In this document: piece by piece, positions 29,277 to 38,327 of the stretch | How positions within the stretch are numbered: the stretch's first letter is position 1 | How the letters are laid out: each line of letters opens with the position of its first letter | Source: JALYRV01 sp040902895 | Lineage (GTDB): Bacteria > Acidobacteriota > Vicinamibacteria > Vicinamibacterales > SCN-69-37 | Direction of reading: 5' to 3' | NCBI GenBank assembly: GCA_040902895.1 | Contig: JBBDWL010000062.1 | Span: 1 to 64,000, forward strand | DNA: 64,000 bases | Notes under the pieces: model-generated | What the model was told of the DNA's origin: nothing | Databases searched by the model: none | The model's input: only the letters and a program-made list of their open reading frames with translations | Position numbers and translations under genes: made by a program

Positions 29277-31864
29277 TATTCGGCTCTCAGGGTAATGGCG
29301 GGATCGATGGACGCCGCACGGCGCGCGGGCAGGTAGAGCGCGATACCTGCCGTTGCGGCGACCGCGCCCATCGTCAACAGTGCCGGAAGGATTTCGTTCG
29401 TCGTAGTTTGATAGAGCAGGCTCGCGATGAGGGGCCCGACCAGCAGGAATGCGGCGGCCGCACCGGCCACGGCACCGCCCGCGACCCAGATCAGCCCTCG
29501 CCGGATGATGACGCGGACCGCCTCACGCCGGCCCGCTCCCAGTGCGAGACGGATGCCGATCTCGCGATGGCGCTGCACGACGGTGAAGGCCGCGAGCGCG
29601 TAGATGTTGATTGCCGCGAGCAGCAGGGCGCCAAGCGCAAACCCGATCGCGGCGGTGGTGGCGATTTTTCGAGGCACCACCGCGATGCCGATGACATCCT
29701 GCAGCGTCTCGATCCGAACGGGAATCGCCGGATCGATGCCGCGGATCATGGCCCGGATGTCCCCTCCGTCGAGCGACGCGCCCCGTCTCAACTTGAGGAG
29801 GAGGGTCGACGGATACCCAAGGGACGCCCCGGCCAGCGGCGTGTAGAAATGCGGATCGATCGGCTGCCCGAGCGCATCGGCTTGAACGTCGTCGACCACG
29901 CCGATTACCTCCTGAGGCGGGCCGAGAATCTGAACCTGCTGGCCGACGGCGCCTGTGGGCAGGTACTTCTGCGCAAAGGAGCGGCTGACTACCACCACAC
30001 TCGCGGGATTGTCGCTGCCGGTAAACGTGCGGCCGGCAAGCACGGGAATCTTCATCACGTCGAAGAAGCCGAGCGACACGCTGTAGTCGACCGTCGCGTG
30101 CTCTTCATCCGGGGGAAACCGCGGCGCGCCAGGTTTCACGCGCGCAAGGATGAAGCGCGACGTGCGCCGCCCGGGCGGCTGGTTCGCGACCGCGGCGGCT
30201 TCGACAGCGGGATGCGAGCCCGCGAGCTGCTCGAGCCTGGCGGCGAGTGCCTGGGCCGCCGGCCGCGGATAGGCCGTACGAGACAGACTGAACGAGACGG
30301 ACACGACGCGCTCCGGATCGAAGCCGAGACGCGTGCCCTCGAGCCGCCGCAGGCTCGTGCCCAGCCACATCGCGGATGCCACCAACACCAGGCTCAGCGC
30401 GACCTGCCCCGCGATCAGCCATGACTGCCATCGAGCGCGGCGCAGGCCGGCGACGCTGCGAGCGGCGTCGCGCAGCGCACCCATTTGCGGACGCGCGAGT
30501 CCGACGAGACGCGGCGCCATGCTCAGCGCCAGCACGGCGAGAGCCAACAGGCCTGCCGCGAACAACAGCGCGGCCCAGTTCACCTGCAGCGTGCCGTATG
30601 GGTTCGGTCCCGGTGGCAGCGTCGCGCGAATCGTGCCGAGTAAGAGGTGCGCAAGGGCGATCCCGCCCGCCGCGCCCGGCACGGCGAGCGCCAGAGCCTC
30701 GAGCATCCAGAGCCGCGACAGCCGGCTGCGTGATGCACCGAGCGACAGCCGGATGGCGGCGTCGCCGGCGCGGGCCGCGGCACGAGCCAGGAGCAGGCTG
30801 ACGACGCTCATGAGCGCGACGAGGAGGACTGCGCCAACCGCGCCAAACACCGACCACATCTGCTGCGACAAGTCGTCGACGAGATTCTCTCTGAGGTCGA
30901 CCACGCGGGCGCCCTGCGTCTCCTTCTCGTTTGGATGGGTGGCGGCGAGCCCCCTCTTGAGGGCGCTCGCTTCCGCCTCGGCCTGTTCCCGCGTCGCGCC
31001 AGGCGCGAGGCGCCCGATCGCGAAGAGGGCACCTGGCCCTCGAAGCGCGATTTCGCGCGGACCCGGTTTGTACGGGATGAACACCTCCCTTGCTTCTCGC
31101 AACGCGACACGGTCCGCGAGAACGCCGGCGATCCGGTACTGGCCCTGCTCGTGACGAAGCACCCTGCCCATGGCGCCGGACGGCGAACCGAAATGGCGGC
31201 GCGCGAATCCTGCGCTGACGATGACGGCGTCGGGATCGTTCTCGGCAAAATCGCCGCCTGCGGCAAAGCGGACGCCAAGGTTCGAGAAGAGCCGCGGTGT
31301 CACGAGGGCGGCCACCACCGGACGCGCCTCGTCGTCCGCGAGCCATATGAAGGAGCTGCGGCGCACACCGCCGACATGTGCGAAGGCCTTGATGTCGCGG
31401 TTGAAGTCCTGCACGTCGGCCAACGACGCGTAGTAGTTATCGCCGCGCACGGTTCGCTGGAAGATCGCCACGAGACGATCGGGCTCTCGATACGAAAGCG
31501 GCGCCAGGAGCACGTCATAGACGACGCTGTAAGCCGCCGTGGTCGCGCCGATGGCGAGCGCGAGCGTAGCCGCGACGGCCAGGGCGAGCAGGGGTTCGCG
31601 GCGATACATGCGGAGCGCCTGCCGGAGGTCGGGACCGACGCTGCGCGGAACGAGGGAGACCTCCGACGCGCGATCGAGCGTCGTGACTTTGAGCGCGTCG
31701 AGGGCGCCGAGCACCGCGATCCATGCTGATGCGACGCGGCCCTTGCGCCGATCCTCGCGCGCGACCAGTTTCGTGTAGTCGCGTGCCGCATCTTCCCCGT
31801 ACTCGCGGCGGAACCGCGGTGAGAGCGACGTGAACGCGCGGAAGATCCGGGTCCAGATGTTCAT
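29276..31864 (-). CDS. ADOP-family permease 3 of the PadR cluster
   Basis: The 862-residue protein has an extra N-terminal prefix of about 75 residues containing SPRFRREYGEDAARDYTKL, then the duplicated MacB/FtsX permease (LRQALRMYRREPLLALAVAATLALAIGA onwards), ending RRAASIDPAITLRAE. The prefix is shared with the two upstream ADOPs and marks a distinct subfamily. The ATG at 31864 shares one base with the preceding stop; a GTG one codon earlier is possible. It overlaps padR by one base at its other end. Confidence 0.9.
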   Translation of the reverse strand: MNIWTRIFRAFTSLSPRFRREYGEDAARDYTKLVAREDRRKGRVASAWIAVLGALDALKVTTLDRASEVSLVPRSVGPDLRQALRMYRREPLLALAVAATLALAIGATTAAYSVVYDVLLAPLSYREPDRLVAIFQRTVRGDNYYASLADVQDFNRDIKAFAHVGGVRRSSFIWLADDEARPVVAALVTPRLFSNLGVRFAAGGDFAENDPDAVIVSAGFARRHFGSPSGAMGRVLRHEQGQYRIAGVLADRVALREAREVFIPYKPGPREIALRGPGALFAIGRLAPGATREQAEAEASALKRGLAATHPNEKETQGARVVDLRENLVDDLSQQMWSVFGAVGAVLLVALMSVVSLLLARAAARAGDAAIRLSLGASRSRLSRLWMLEALALAVPGAAGGIALAHLLLGTIRATLPPGPNPYGTLQVNWAALLFAAGLLALAVLALSMAPRLVGLARPQMGALRDAARSVAGLRRARWQSWLIAGQVALSLVLVASAMWLGTSLRRLEGTRLGFDPERVVSVSFSLSRTAYPRPAAQALAARLEQLAGSHPAVEAAAVANQPPGRRTSRFILARVKPGAPRFPPDEEHATVDYSVSLGFFDVMKIPVLAGRTFTGSDNPASVVVVSRSFAQKYLPTGAVGQQVQILGPPQEVIGVVDDVQADALGQPIDPHFYTPLAGASLGYPSTLLLKLRRGASLDGGDIRAMIRGIDPAIPVRIETLQDVIGIAVVPRKIATTAAIGFALGALLLAAINIYALAAFTVVQRHREIGIRLALGAGRREAVRVIIRRGLIWVAGGAVAGAAAAFLLVGPLIASLLYQTTTNEILPALLTMGAVAATAGIALYLPARRAASIDPAITLRAE

Positions 31865-34428
31865 CACTCGGCCTTCAACGTGGTAGCAGGGTCGATAAGG
31901 GCCGCGCGGCGCGCGGGAATCCAGGATGCGACAATCGCGGTGACGCCGACGGCGACGGCGGCCGCCAGCAGCAGTTGCATGTCCGCGGCGAAATGCTGGA
32001 CAGCGCTTTGGAGCGATGGGCGGACGATGCCGATGGCCGCGGCGACGCCGATGACGAGGCCAAGCAGCGACCAGAACAGACTACGGCGCATCGCAAGATT
32101 CACGGCATGCCGGCGATCGGCGCCAAGCGCGATGCACAGACCGAGCTCGCGGCGCCGCTGCGCGACGCCGAAGGCCGCAAGCGCGTAGATGTTGATGATT
32201 GCCAGCAACAAAGCGAACCCGCTCAGCACCATCACCAGCCTGGAGATCAGGCGCGTCGGTGTGAGCCGTATCCCCATCGCGACACCGATGGGATACGCCT
32301 GGGCGGGCACGAGCGGATCGATCTCCCTGATCGCCGCGACCGCCTGCCAGGCCGACCCTTCCTCATCGCGGGTCCGCAGGACGAAGCGCGTCGGCGTGGT
32401 CCACTCCGGATCGCCAAGCGGCAGATAGACCTGCGGCCGGCTTGGCTGCCCGACCATATTGGCGTGCACGTCACGGACGATCCCGACAACCCGCCGTCGA
32501 TCGTCGCGCGAGAACGACACGAGCTGTCCGAGCGCGCCCTCGGGAAAGAACTGCCGCGCGGCACCCTCGCCGAGAATGACCACGCGGCCGCCGGACGACT
32601 CGTCGTCAGCCGCAAAATATCGGCCGGCAACGAGCGGAATGCCCATCACGCGAAAGTAATCGGGCGACACGTCGTTGCGCGAGATCGAGATGCCGTTGCG
32701 CGACAGCGGTTGGTCCGGCCTCATCCGCGCGGCGCCGTAATTCCCGCTAATCGGCGTACCGGGCACGGCGTTCGTGATCGCGGCGCGTTCAACGCTCGGG
32801 ATCGCGGCCAGCCGCTCGAGCGCCGTTCTCACGAACGCCTGCCGCGCGTCGCGCGACTTGTACAAGTGCGCCGGAAGCGTCGTCTGCACGACGACGAGAT
32901 CGCGGCTGTTGTAACCCGTGGGCTGCGAGAGCAGGCGGCCGATACTCGCCGACATCCAGATACCAGCGGCGACGAGCGTGACGCTCAGCGCGACTTGGCT
33001 GACCACGAGGAAGGCCTGCGAGCGCGCCCGTTTCATCCCGGCGACGGCCTGCGCGCTGCTCCGAAGATCGATCACGCGCCGTCTGAATCGCCCGGTAACC
33101 ACGGGCGCGGTCGCGAACACGGCGGTGGCCAGCAATAGCGCGCCGATCGCGCCAACCGCGAGGGCGGCGCCCGGCGCGGTGCTCTCAACGGGCAGGATCT
33201 GCGGCGGAATCGACGCCCGGGCGACACGCAGGAGCACGATCGCCAGCGCGACACCGAGCAGGACGCCTGGCACGGCAAGAGCCAACGCCTCGAAGGCGGC
33301 CAGGCGCGCCAGCCGCATGCGCGTTGCGCCGAGCGCCAGCCGCACGGCAATCTCAGCGGAGTTTCGGGCTGCGCGGGCGAGAAGAAGACCGCCGAGACTG
33401 AGCAGCGCAATCAGGAAAACGGCGATCGCCGGCAGCGGCAGAATCCAGAGGATCGCGAGCGACTTGCGCACAGACGCCTCGAACGTCATCAGGTCCGATC
33501 GATAACCCGTGCGGCGCTGCTCCGGCAGATTCGGGTTGTTCAGCGCGAACGCATGCGCTTGCGCGTGCGCTTCCTCGACGCTGACTCCGTCGCGAAGGCG
33601 CGCGACAAGAAACGCCGCGTTCGAGCCGTACGGTGCGGCCCCAACTTGCTCGGCATCCCGGTATGGAACGAACACGTGATATCCGGGGCGCTGCAGCACC
33701 GGCCGCGCGGGAACCACGCCGGTAATCGCGCGGGGAACGCCATCGAACGTCAGCACACGGCCGACCGCGGGCACGCCGCGGCCGAAATGGCGATCCGCGA
33801 ACGCCCGCGTGACGATGACGGCCTCCTCGTCATTCGGATCCCAGCCGTGCCCTTCGAGAATCGGGAGGCCAAGCGTGGAGAAGAAGTTGCTGGTGACGCG
33901 GACGGCGGGCACCTCGACGCCTTCCCCGCCGATGTTCATGAAGACGCGATGCCACCGCATGCCGCTGGTTTGCGCGAATGCCGGCACCTGCCGGTAGTCC
34001 CGCACCTCTCCGGCTGTGACGGCCCAGATCACGACGATCCGCTCCGGACGCTCGTACGGCAGCGAGGCGAGCATCACGTCGTGCACCACCGCATAGATCG
34101 CCGTCGTCGGACCGGCGGCAACGGCCAGGGTCGCGGTGACCGCGAGCGCAAGCAGTGGCTCACGGCGGTAGATGCGGAGCGCCTGGCGCGCGTCGGGACC
34201 GACGCGGAGCGGAATCAGCGACAGATCCGCGAAGCGCTCGCGCATGGCGACGCGCAGGGCATCGATCGAGCCGCGAAGCGCCAGCCATAGCGACGCGGCG
34301 CGGCCGCGCCTGTGATCCTCACGCGCGACGAGCCTGGCATAGTCGCGGGCGGCCTCGTCGCCATACTCGCGTTTGAAGCGCGGCGCGATGGATGTGAACG
34401 CGCGGAAGACCTTCGTCCAGAACGCCAT
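31864..34428 (-). CDS. ADOP-family permease 2 of the PadR cluster
   Basis: The 854-residue protein is close to its neighbour at 29276. The prefix reads APRFKREYGDEAARDYARLV, the first membrane segment is LLALAVTATLAVAAGPTTAIYAVV, and the end is RRAALIDPATTLKAE. It follows the first ADOP after a 9-base gap, with GGGG about seven bases before the ATG. Together the two form an obvious tandem duplication. The ADOP extracytoplasmic domains differ more than the membrane parts, as expected if each handles a different ligand. Confidence 0.9.
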   Translation of the reverse strand: MAFWTKVFRAFTSIAPRFKREYGDEAARDYARLVAREDHRRGRAASLWLALRGSIDALRVAMRERFADLSLIPLRVGPDARQALRIYRREPLLALAVTATLAVAAGPTTAIYAVVHDVMLASLPYERPERIVVIWAVTAGEVRDYRQVPAFAQTSGMRWHRVFMNIGGEGVEVPAVRVTSNFFSTLGLPILEGHGWDPNDEEAVIVTRAFADRHFGRGVPAVGRVLTFDGVPRAITGVVPARPVLQRPGYHVFVPYRDAEQVGAAPYGSNAAFLVARLRDGVSVEEAHAQAHAFALNNPNLPEQRRTGYRSDLMTFEASVRKSLAILWILPLPAIAVFLIALLSLGGLLLARAARNSAEIAVRLALGATRMRLARLAAFEALALAVPGVLLGVALAIVLLRVARASIPPQILPVESTAPGAALAVGAIGALLLATAVFATAPVVTGRFRRRVIDLRSSAQAVAGMKRARSQAFLVVSQVALSVTLVAAGIWMSASIGRLLSQPTGYNSRDLVVVQTTLPAHLYKSRDARQAFVRTALERLAAIPSVERAAITNAVPGTPISGNYGAARMRPDQPLSRNGISISRNDVSPDYFRVMGIPLVAGRYFAADDESSGGRVVILGEGAARQFFPEGALGQLVSFSRDDRRRVVGIVRDVHANMVGQPSRPQVYLPLGDPEWTTPTRFVLRTRDEEGSAWQAVAAIREIDPLVPAQAYPIGVAMGIRLTPTRLISRLVMVLSGFALLLAIINIYALAAFGVAQRRRELGLCIALGADRRHAVNLAMRRSLFWSLLGLVIGVAAAIGIVRPSLQSAVQHFAADMQLLLAAAVAVGVTAIVASWIPARRAALIDPATTLKAE

Positions 34429-34437
34429 CGGTGACCC

Positions 34438-37041
34438 CTACTCCGCTTTCAGCGTGATTGCCGGATCGATATGCGATGCGCGGCGCGCCGGCCAGTAGCT
34501 CGCCATCAGCATCACAGCCAGAAGAATGACGGCGGCGGCCACAAACAGCACGGGATCGTCGGGACGCACGCCTGCACTGACCTGCTGCAGCAGCACGGTG
34601 GCGCGCAGCGCGATGGCGGCGCCGGCGGCAAGGCCCAGCACGCCCGCGGTGAGATGCGTGCGGACGATGGCGGTCTGGACGTCGCGCGGCCGCGCGCCCA
34701 GCGCCATGCGCACCGCAATCTCCTTCGTGCGCGCGAGCACGCCGTGCGCGACCATGCCGAACAGGCCAATCGCTGAAAGGCCCAGCGCGAGCAGCGCCAG
34801 CGACCCCAGCACGCTTGCCGCGAATCGCGGCGGCCCGAGCGCGCTCTCGAACGGCAGGTACGGATGCGCGCGCACCAGCGTGTTCGGGTGCACCGCTCCT
34901 AGGATTTGGCGCACCTCCGCAATCGTCCCCGCGCGATCGGCGGATCGAAACATCACGTCCAGGCTAGACTGCCGGACGCGGCTGAACGGCGTGAAGACCA
35001 TGCCTGTGCGGAGCTGCCCTGGCTCGGTGACGAGGCCGAGCGTCTCGACGACGCCGACAATCTCGCGCACCGTGCTCGCCACGGTGACGACCTGCCGGCC
35101 GATGGGATCCTGTCCGGGAAACAGAAGATCGGCGCCACGTCGATCGATGACGGCGACGGGCGCGTCGGACCAGGCTTCGCGCTCGTCGTACAGGCGCCCG
35201 CGCAGGAGGCGCACGCCAAGAAGATCGAATCCGCTCGCGGAAGCCGGTGTGATCGAGACGCCTGTCTCTTCAGGGGGCGGCGCGCCGGCGCGTGATGCCT
35301 GCCCGTCAGACGAGTCGCCGGGCAGCGCGCCGAAGGCAGCGATCGAGGAACCGAATCGCGCCTGCACCGCCTCGAAACTCCGGCGCATCAGATCGTGCAT
35401 TTCAGGCGACTGGCTCCTGGCCGCACCCGCACTGTGCCAGACGCTCAGAAAGCTTAGTCCTTCGGGATCGAAGCCGCCCGCCTGCTTCCTTAGGTGGTTG
35501 AAGCCCGACACTACCTGCAGCGAACACACGACCAGTGCCATGGCGATCGCCGCCTGCGTGCCGAGAAACAGCGCCTCGGCGCGCGCGCGGCGGCTCACCC
35601 GGCCCGCATCGCGCAGGTCGCGCCGGCGCCGCGTCGTGGCCCGGACGATCGGCCACGCCTGGACCAGCAGCGCGGCCGCAACGGTCACCGACGTCAGGAA
35701 GATCCAGGCGCGCGCGTCGAGCGTGAACGTCAGCTGGCGATAGGCTTCCTCGTGGTACGGCACGGCGCGCGATAGCGCCACAAGCGAGACTCGCGCGACC
35801 AGGGCAGCGACCAGCCCGCCCGCAACTGTTAGCGCGATCGCTTCGGCGGCCAGCATGCGCGCCAGCCGCGCGGCGGACGCGCCAAGCGCGCGGCGCACCG
35901 CCAGATCCTGCTGCCGCGCCCGCAGCCGCGCCATGAGCAGCTGCGCGAGATTCGCGCAGCCCACGAGCAGCACGGCAGCGGCCCCGAGAAAGATCAATCG
36001 CACGACCGGCCCAACGCCGCCATAGAGCGATGCGCGCAGCGGCTCGAGGGTGAGCACGCGCCTGGTCTGCTGACCCGTGGACGTCCGATCGACCTCGGCG
36101 ACGATCGACGCCACTTCGGCTTGCGCTTGCTCGATCGTCACGCCCGGACGCAGCCGCGCCAGCGTCGGCATCAGCGAGTTGGCGCCGCGGCCGGTGGCCA
36201 TCAAGTCGCCCGGCAACAGGCCCACGACTTCGGTCGGCGACCACGTCGAGGGAAACAGGAAGCGCTTCGGCAACACGCCGATAATCTCGTAGCGGTCGCG
36301 GCCGCCGTAGAGGTGCACGTCGAGCACCTGCCCGACGATGTCGGGCCGGCCGCCGTACGTCGACTGCCACAGGGCGTGCGTGATGAGCACGACGTTCGAC
36401 GGCGACCGCCGGTACTCGTCAGACCGGAACGTCCGGCCGATAGTGGGCGCAACGCCCGTGAGGGTGAGGAAGCCGGGCGTGACGGCTCGCAGCGAGCGCG
36501 CGGGAGTGCCGGCGACATCACCCGCCCCGATGCCGTAGTAGCTCGACACGGCCTCGAGCGTCGCGCTCCCCTCGCGAATCCGGGCGTAGTCGACCGCTCG
36601 AAGACGGTTGAAGGTGCTCCGCTCGTCCACCGCGTGCGCGACGACGATGTGGCCGGCGTCGGGGAATGGCAGCGGCCGGAAGAGAATCGGATCGACGAAC
36701 GCGAAGGCGGCGGTCAGCGCGCCGACGGTGATGCCAAACGTGAGGATGACCGCGGCGGCGTGCGCCGGCTGCCGCGTGAAGAGACGCAGGGCGACCCGCA
36801 CGTCGCCGCCTCCGGTGACGCGCCAGCCGCCGGCGGCCCGCCGCCACTCATGAAGGACCGTGCGGACCGCATCGGCAAGCGCGAGAGCGGCGAGGCGGGA
36901 CGAGGAGAGCGTGCCGTCGCGGGCCCGGCGATCCTCGACGAGCCGGCCGAACGCCGCTTCGGTTTCATTCCCGTACTCCCGGCGGAACGCCGGCGGCGCG
37001 AAGAACATCACCGCGCGAAACAGCATACGTGCGGCTCGCAT
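34438..37041 (-). CDS. ADOP-family permease 1, first gene of the PadR cluster
   Basis: The 867-residue protein has a prefix with PPAFRREYGNETEAAFGRLV and then the duplicated permease. It ends RRASHIDPAITLKAE. It is the most divergent of the three prefix-bearing members. Its ATG lies 7 bases after a TACAGT -10 box with a perfect TTGACA -35, leaving no room for a ribosome-binding site, so the transcript is predicted to be leaderless. The palindromic operator covers that promoter. The whole run from here to 24010 is on one strand with small or no gaps. Confidence 0.9.
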   Translation of the reverse strand: MRAARMLFRAVMFFAPPAFRREYGNETEAAFGRLVEDRRARDGTLSSSRLAALALADAVRTVLHEWRRAAGGWRVTGGGDVRVALRLFTRQPAHAAAVILTFGITVGALTAAFAFVDPILFRPLPFPDAGHIVVAHAVDERSTFNRLRAVDYARIREGSATLEAVSSYYGIGAGDVAGTPARSLRAVTPGFLTLTGVAPTIGRTFRSDEYRRSPSNVVLITHALWQSTYGGRPDIVGQVLDVHLYGGRDRYEIIGVLPKRFLFPSTWSPTEVVGLLPGDLMATGRGANSLMPTLARLRPGVTIEQAQAEVASIVAEVDRTSTGQQTRRVLTLEPLRASLYGGVGPVVRLIFLGAAAVLLVGCANLAQLLMARLRARQQDLAVRRALGASAARLARMLAAEAIALTVAGGLVAALVARVSLVALSRAVPYHEEAYRQLTFTLDARAWIFLTSVTVAAALLVQAWPIVRATTRRRRDLRDAGRVSRRARAEALFLGTQAAIAMALVVCSLQVVSGFNHLRKQAGGFDPEGLSFLSVWHSAGAARSQSPEMHDLMRRSFEAVQARFGSSIAAFGALPGDSSDGQASRAGAPPPEETGVSITPASASGFDLLGVRLLRGRLYDEREAWSDAPVAVIDRRGADLLFPGQDPIGRQVVTVASTVREIVGVVETLGLVTEPGQLRTGMVFTPFSRVRQSSLDVMFRSADRAGTIAEVRQILGAVHPNTLVRAHPYLPFESALGPPRFAASVLGSLALLALGLSAIGLFGMVAHGVLARTKEIAVRMALGARPRDVQTAIVRTHLTAGVLGLAAGAAIALRATVLLQQVSAGVRPDDPVLFVAAAVILLAVMLMASYWPARRASHIDPAITLKAE

Positions 37042-37047
37042 GCCGCG

Positions 37048-37077
37048 AACTGTATTTCAGTGAAATATAGTTGTCAA
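37048..37077 (-). promoter_or_regulatory. Promoter and palindromic operator of the ADOP/PadR operon
   Basis: On the reverse strand TTGACA (37077-37072), a 17-base spacer and TACAGT (37054-37049) form a good sigma-70-type promoter. The ATG follows 7 bases later. A 25-bp palindrome (37048-37072, core TATTTCAGTGAAATA centred on 37060, one mismatched pair) covers the spacer and the -10 box. A repressor bound there would block polymerase. PadR, encoded in the operon, is the obvious candidate. Confidence 0.7.
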
Positions 37078-37143
37078 CGGAAGCCCGGCGCCACGAGGCG
37101 GATATCCACCTCAACTGGCAGTTTCTCCCTAAGGCGAAAACTC

Positions 37144-37172
37144 TTGCCAACGTTTTGGCCTTGACGCAAAAT
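37144..37172 (+). promoter_or_regulatory. Promoter of the AAA/DUF4143 gene
   Basis: TTGCCA (37144-37149), a 17-base spacer and CAAAAT (37167-37172) are followed by exactly 7 bases and the ATG at 37180. The match is 5/6 for the -35 and 4/6 for the -10. No ribosome-binding site fits, so this is another leaderless candidate, divergent from the ADOP operon promoter. Confidence 0.4.
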
Positions 37173-37179
37173 CGTCTGT

Positions 37180-38298
37180 ATGCCGCCGATTCGCCGGTAT
37201 CTCGCCGGGGCCGTCGAGCAGGATCTCGCCGATCGCATGGTCTTCGTCGCCGGCGCCCGGCAGGTCGGCAAGACCACGATGGCGCGAAGTCTCGCGGAGG
37301 CCCGGGCCGGCTACCTGAACTGGGACGTTCCGGCCGACCGCGAGCGCATCCTGCGGGGAGAGCTCCCCACGGCGGGACTCTGGGCCTTCGACGAGCTGCA
37401 CAAATATCGCCGGTGGCGCGCCTTCCTCAAGGGACTCTGGGACGGACGGCCCGAGGGCCAGCGCATTCTTGTGACGGGAAGCGCACGCCTCGATTTCTAC
37501 CGCTACGGCGGCGAGTCTCTGCAGGGCCGCTATCACCTGCTGCGGATGCATCCGCTCTCGGTCGCCGATCTCGACATCCGTTCGGCGTCCGACTGGCAGC
37601 AGCTGCGGAGGCTTGGGGGCTTTCCAGAGCCATTCTTCGGCGGCTCCGAGACAAAGGCACGGCGCTGGTCTCTCGAGCACCGCACGCTGCTCATTCGTGA
37701 CGAGCTCACCAGCCTCGAACGCGTCGACGACCTCGGCCGCCTCGAGCTGCTCGCCCTGCGGCTGCCCGAGCTGGTGGGATCGCCGCTCTCGCTCAACGCG
37801 CTGCGCGAGGATCTGGACGTCAGCCACAAAGCAGTCGCGAGATGGGTCGAGATCCTGGAGCGTCTGTACGCGGTGTTTCGCGTGCCGCCGCTGGGCGGCG
37901 CCCGCATCCGCGCAATCAAGAAGGCGCAGAAGCACTATCACGCAGACTGGACGCTGCCCCCCAATCCGGCTGCTTCATTCGAAAACCTCGTGGCGGTGCA
38001 CCTGCTCAAGTGGACGCACTTCGAACGCGACACGCGCGGCCGCGAACTGGAGCTGCGCTACTTCCGAGACGTCGACGGCCGCGAAGTCGACTTCGTCGTC
38101 ATCGAACGGCGCCAGCCCGTTCTCATGGTCGAAGCGAAACTCGACGACGCACCGGTGGACGCGAGCCTGCATTACCTGCGCGCGAAGTATCCGGCATGCG
38201 ACGCCTGGCAGGTTCACGCCGAAGGCTCGAAACACTACAAGACGCCCGACGGCATCATGGTGGCGCCCGCGATGGAACTGCTGCGAGGGCTTGTGTGA
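37180..38298 (+). CDS. AAA-family ATPase with DUF4143 C-terminal domain
   Basis: The 372-residue protein has an N-terminal P-loop (VAGARQVGKTTMARSLA, residues about 23-39), a Walker B-like LWAFDELHKYRRW and a sensor LVTGSARLDFYR. A winged-helix stretch (LSLNALREDLDVSHKAVARWVEIL) and the DUF4143 nuclease-like end (EVDFVVIERRQPVLMVEAKL, a PD-(D/E)xK-style pattern) follow. Proteins of this AAA_14-DUF4143 family are very common in bacteria and archaea and have no settled function. It stands alone between divergent and convergent neighbours. Its stop is 6 bases before the palindrome at 38304. Confidence 0.9.
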   Translation: MPPIRRYLAGAVEQDLADRMVFVAGARQVGKTTMARSLAEARAGYLNWDVPADRERILRGELPTAGLWAFDELHKYRRWRAFLKGLWDGRPEGQRILVTGSARLDFYRYGGESLQGRYHLLRMHPLSVADLDIRSASDWQQLRRLGGFPEPFFGGSETKARRWSLEHRTLLIRDELTSLERVDDLGRLELLALRLPELVGSPLSLNALREDLDVSHKAVARWVEILERLYAVFRVPPLGGARIRAIKKAQKHYHADWTLPPNPAASFENLVAVHLLKWTHFERDTRGRELELRYFRDVDGREVDFVVIERRQPVLMVEAKLDDAPVDASLHYLRAKYPACDAWQVHAEGSKHYKTPDGIMVAPAMELLRGLV

Positions 38299-38303
38299 TC
38301 GGA

Positions 38304-38327
38304 GCCGGAGCTAAAGCTCCGGCCTAC
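38304..38327. repeat. Palindromic intergenic repeat, G/C variant (possible two-way terminator)
   Basis: GCCGGAGCT-AA-AGCTCCGGC is a perfect 9-bp stem with a 2-base loop. On the reverse strand it is preceded by GTAG, whose TAG is the stop codon of era. It lies between the convergent ATPase and era genes. The same element, with a compensating G-C to A-T change in the stem, is at 53662. Confidence 0.75.
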
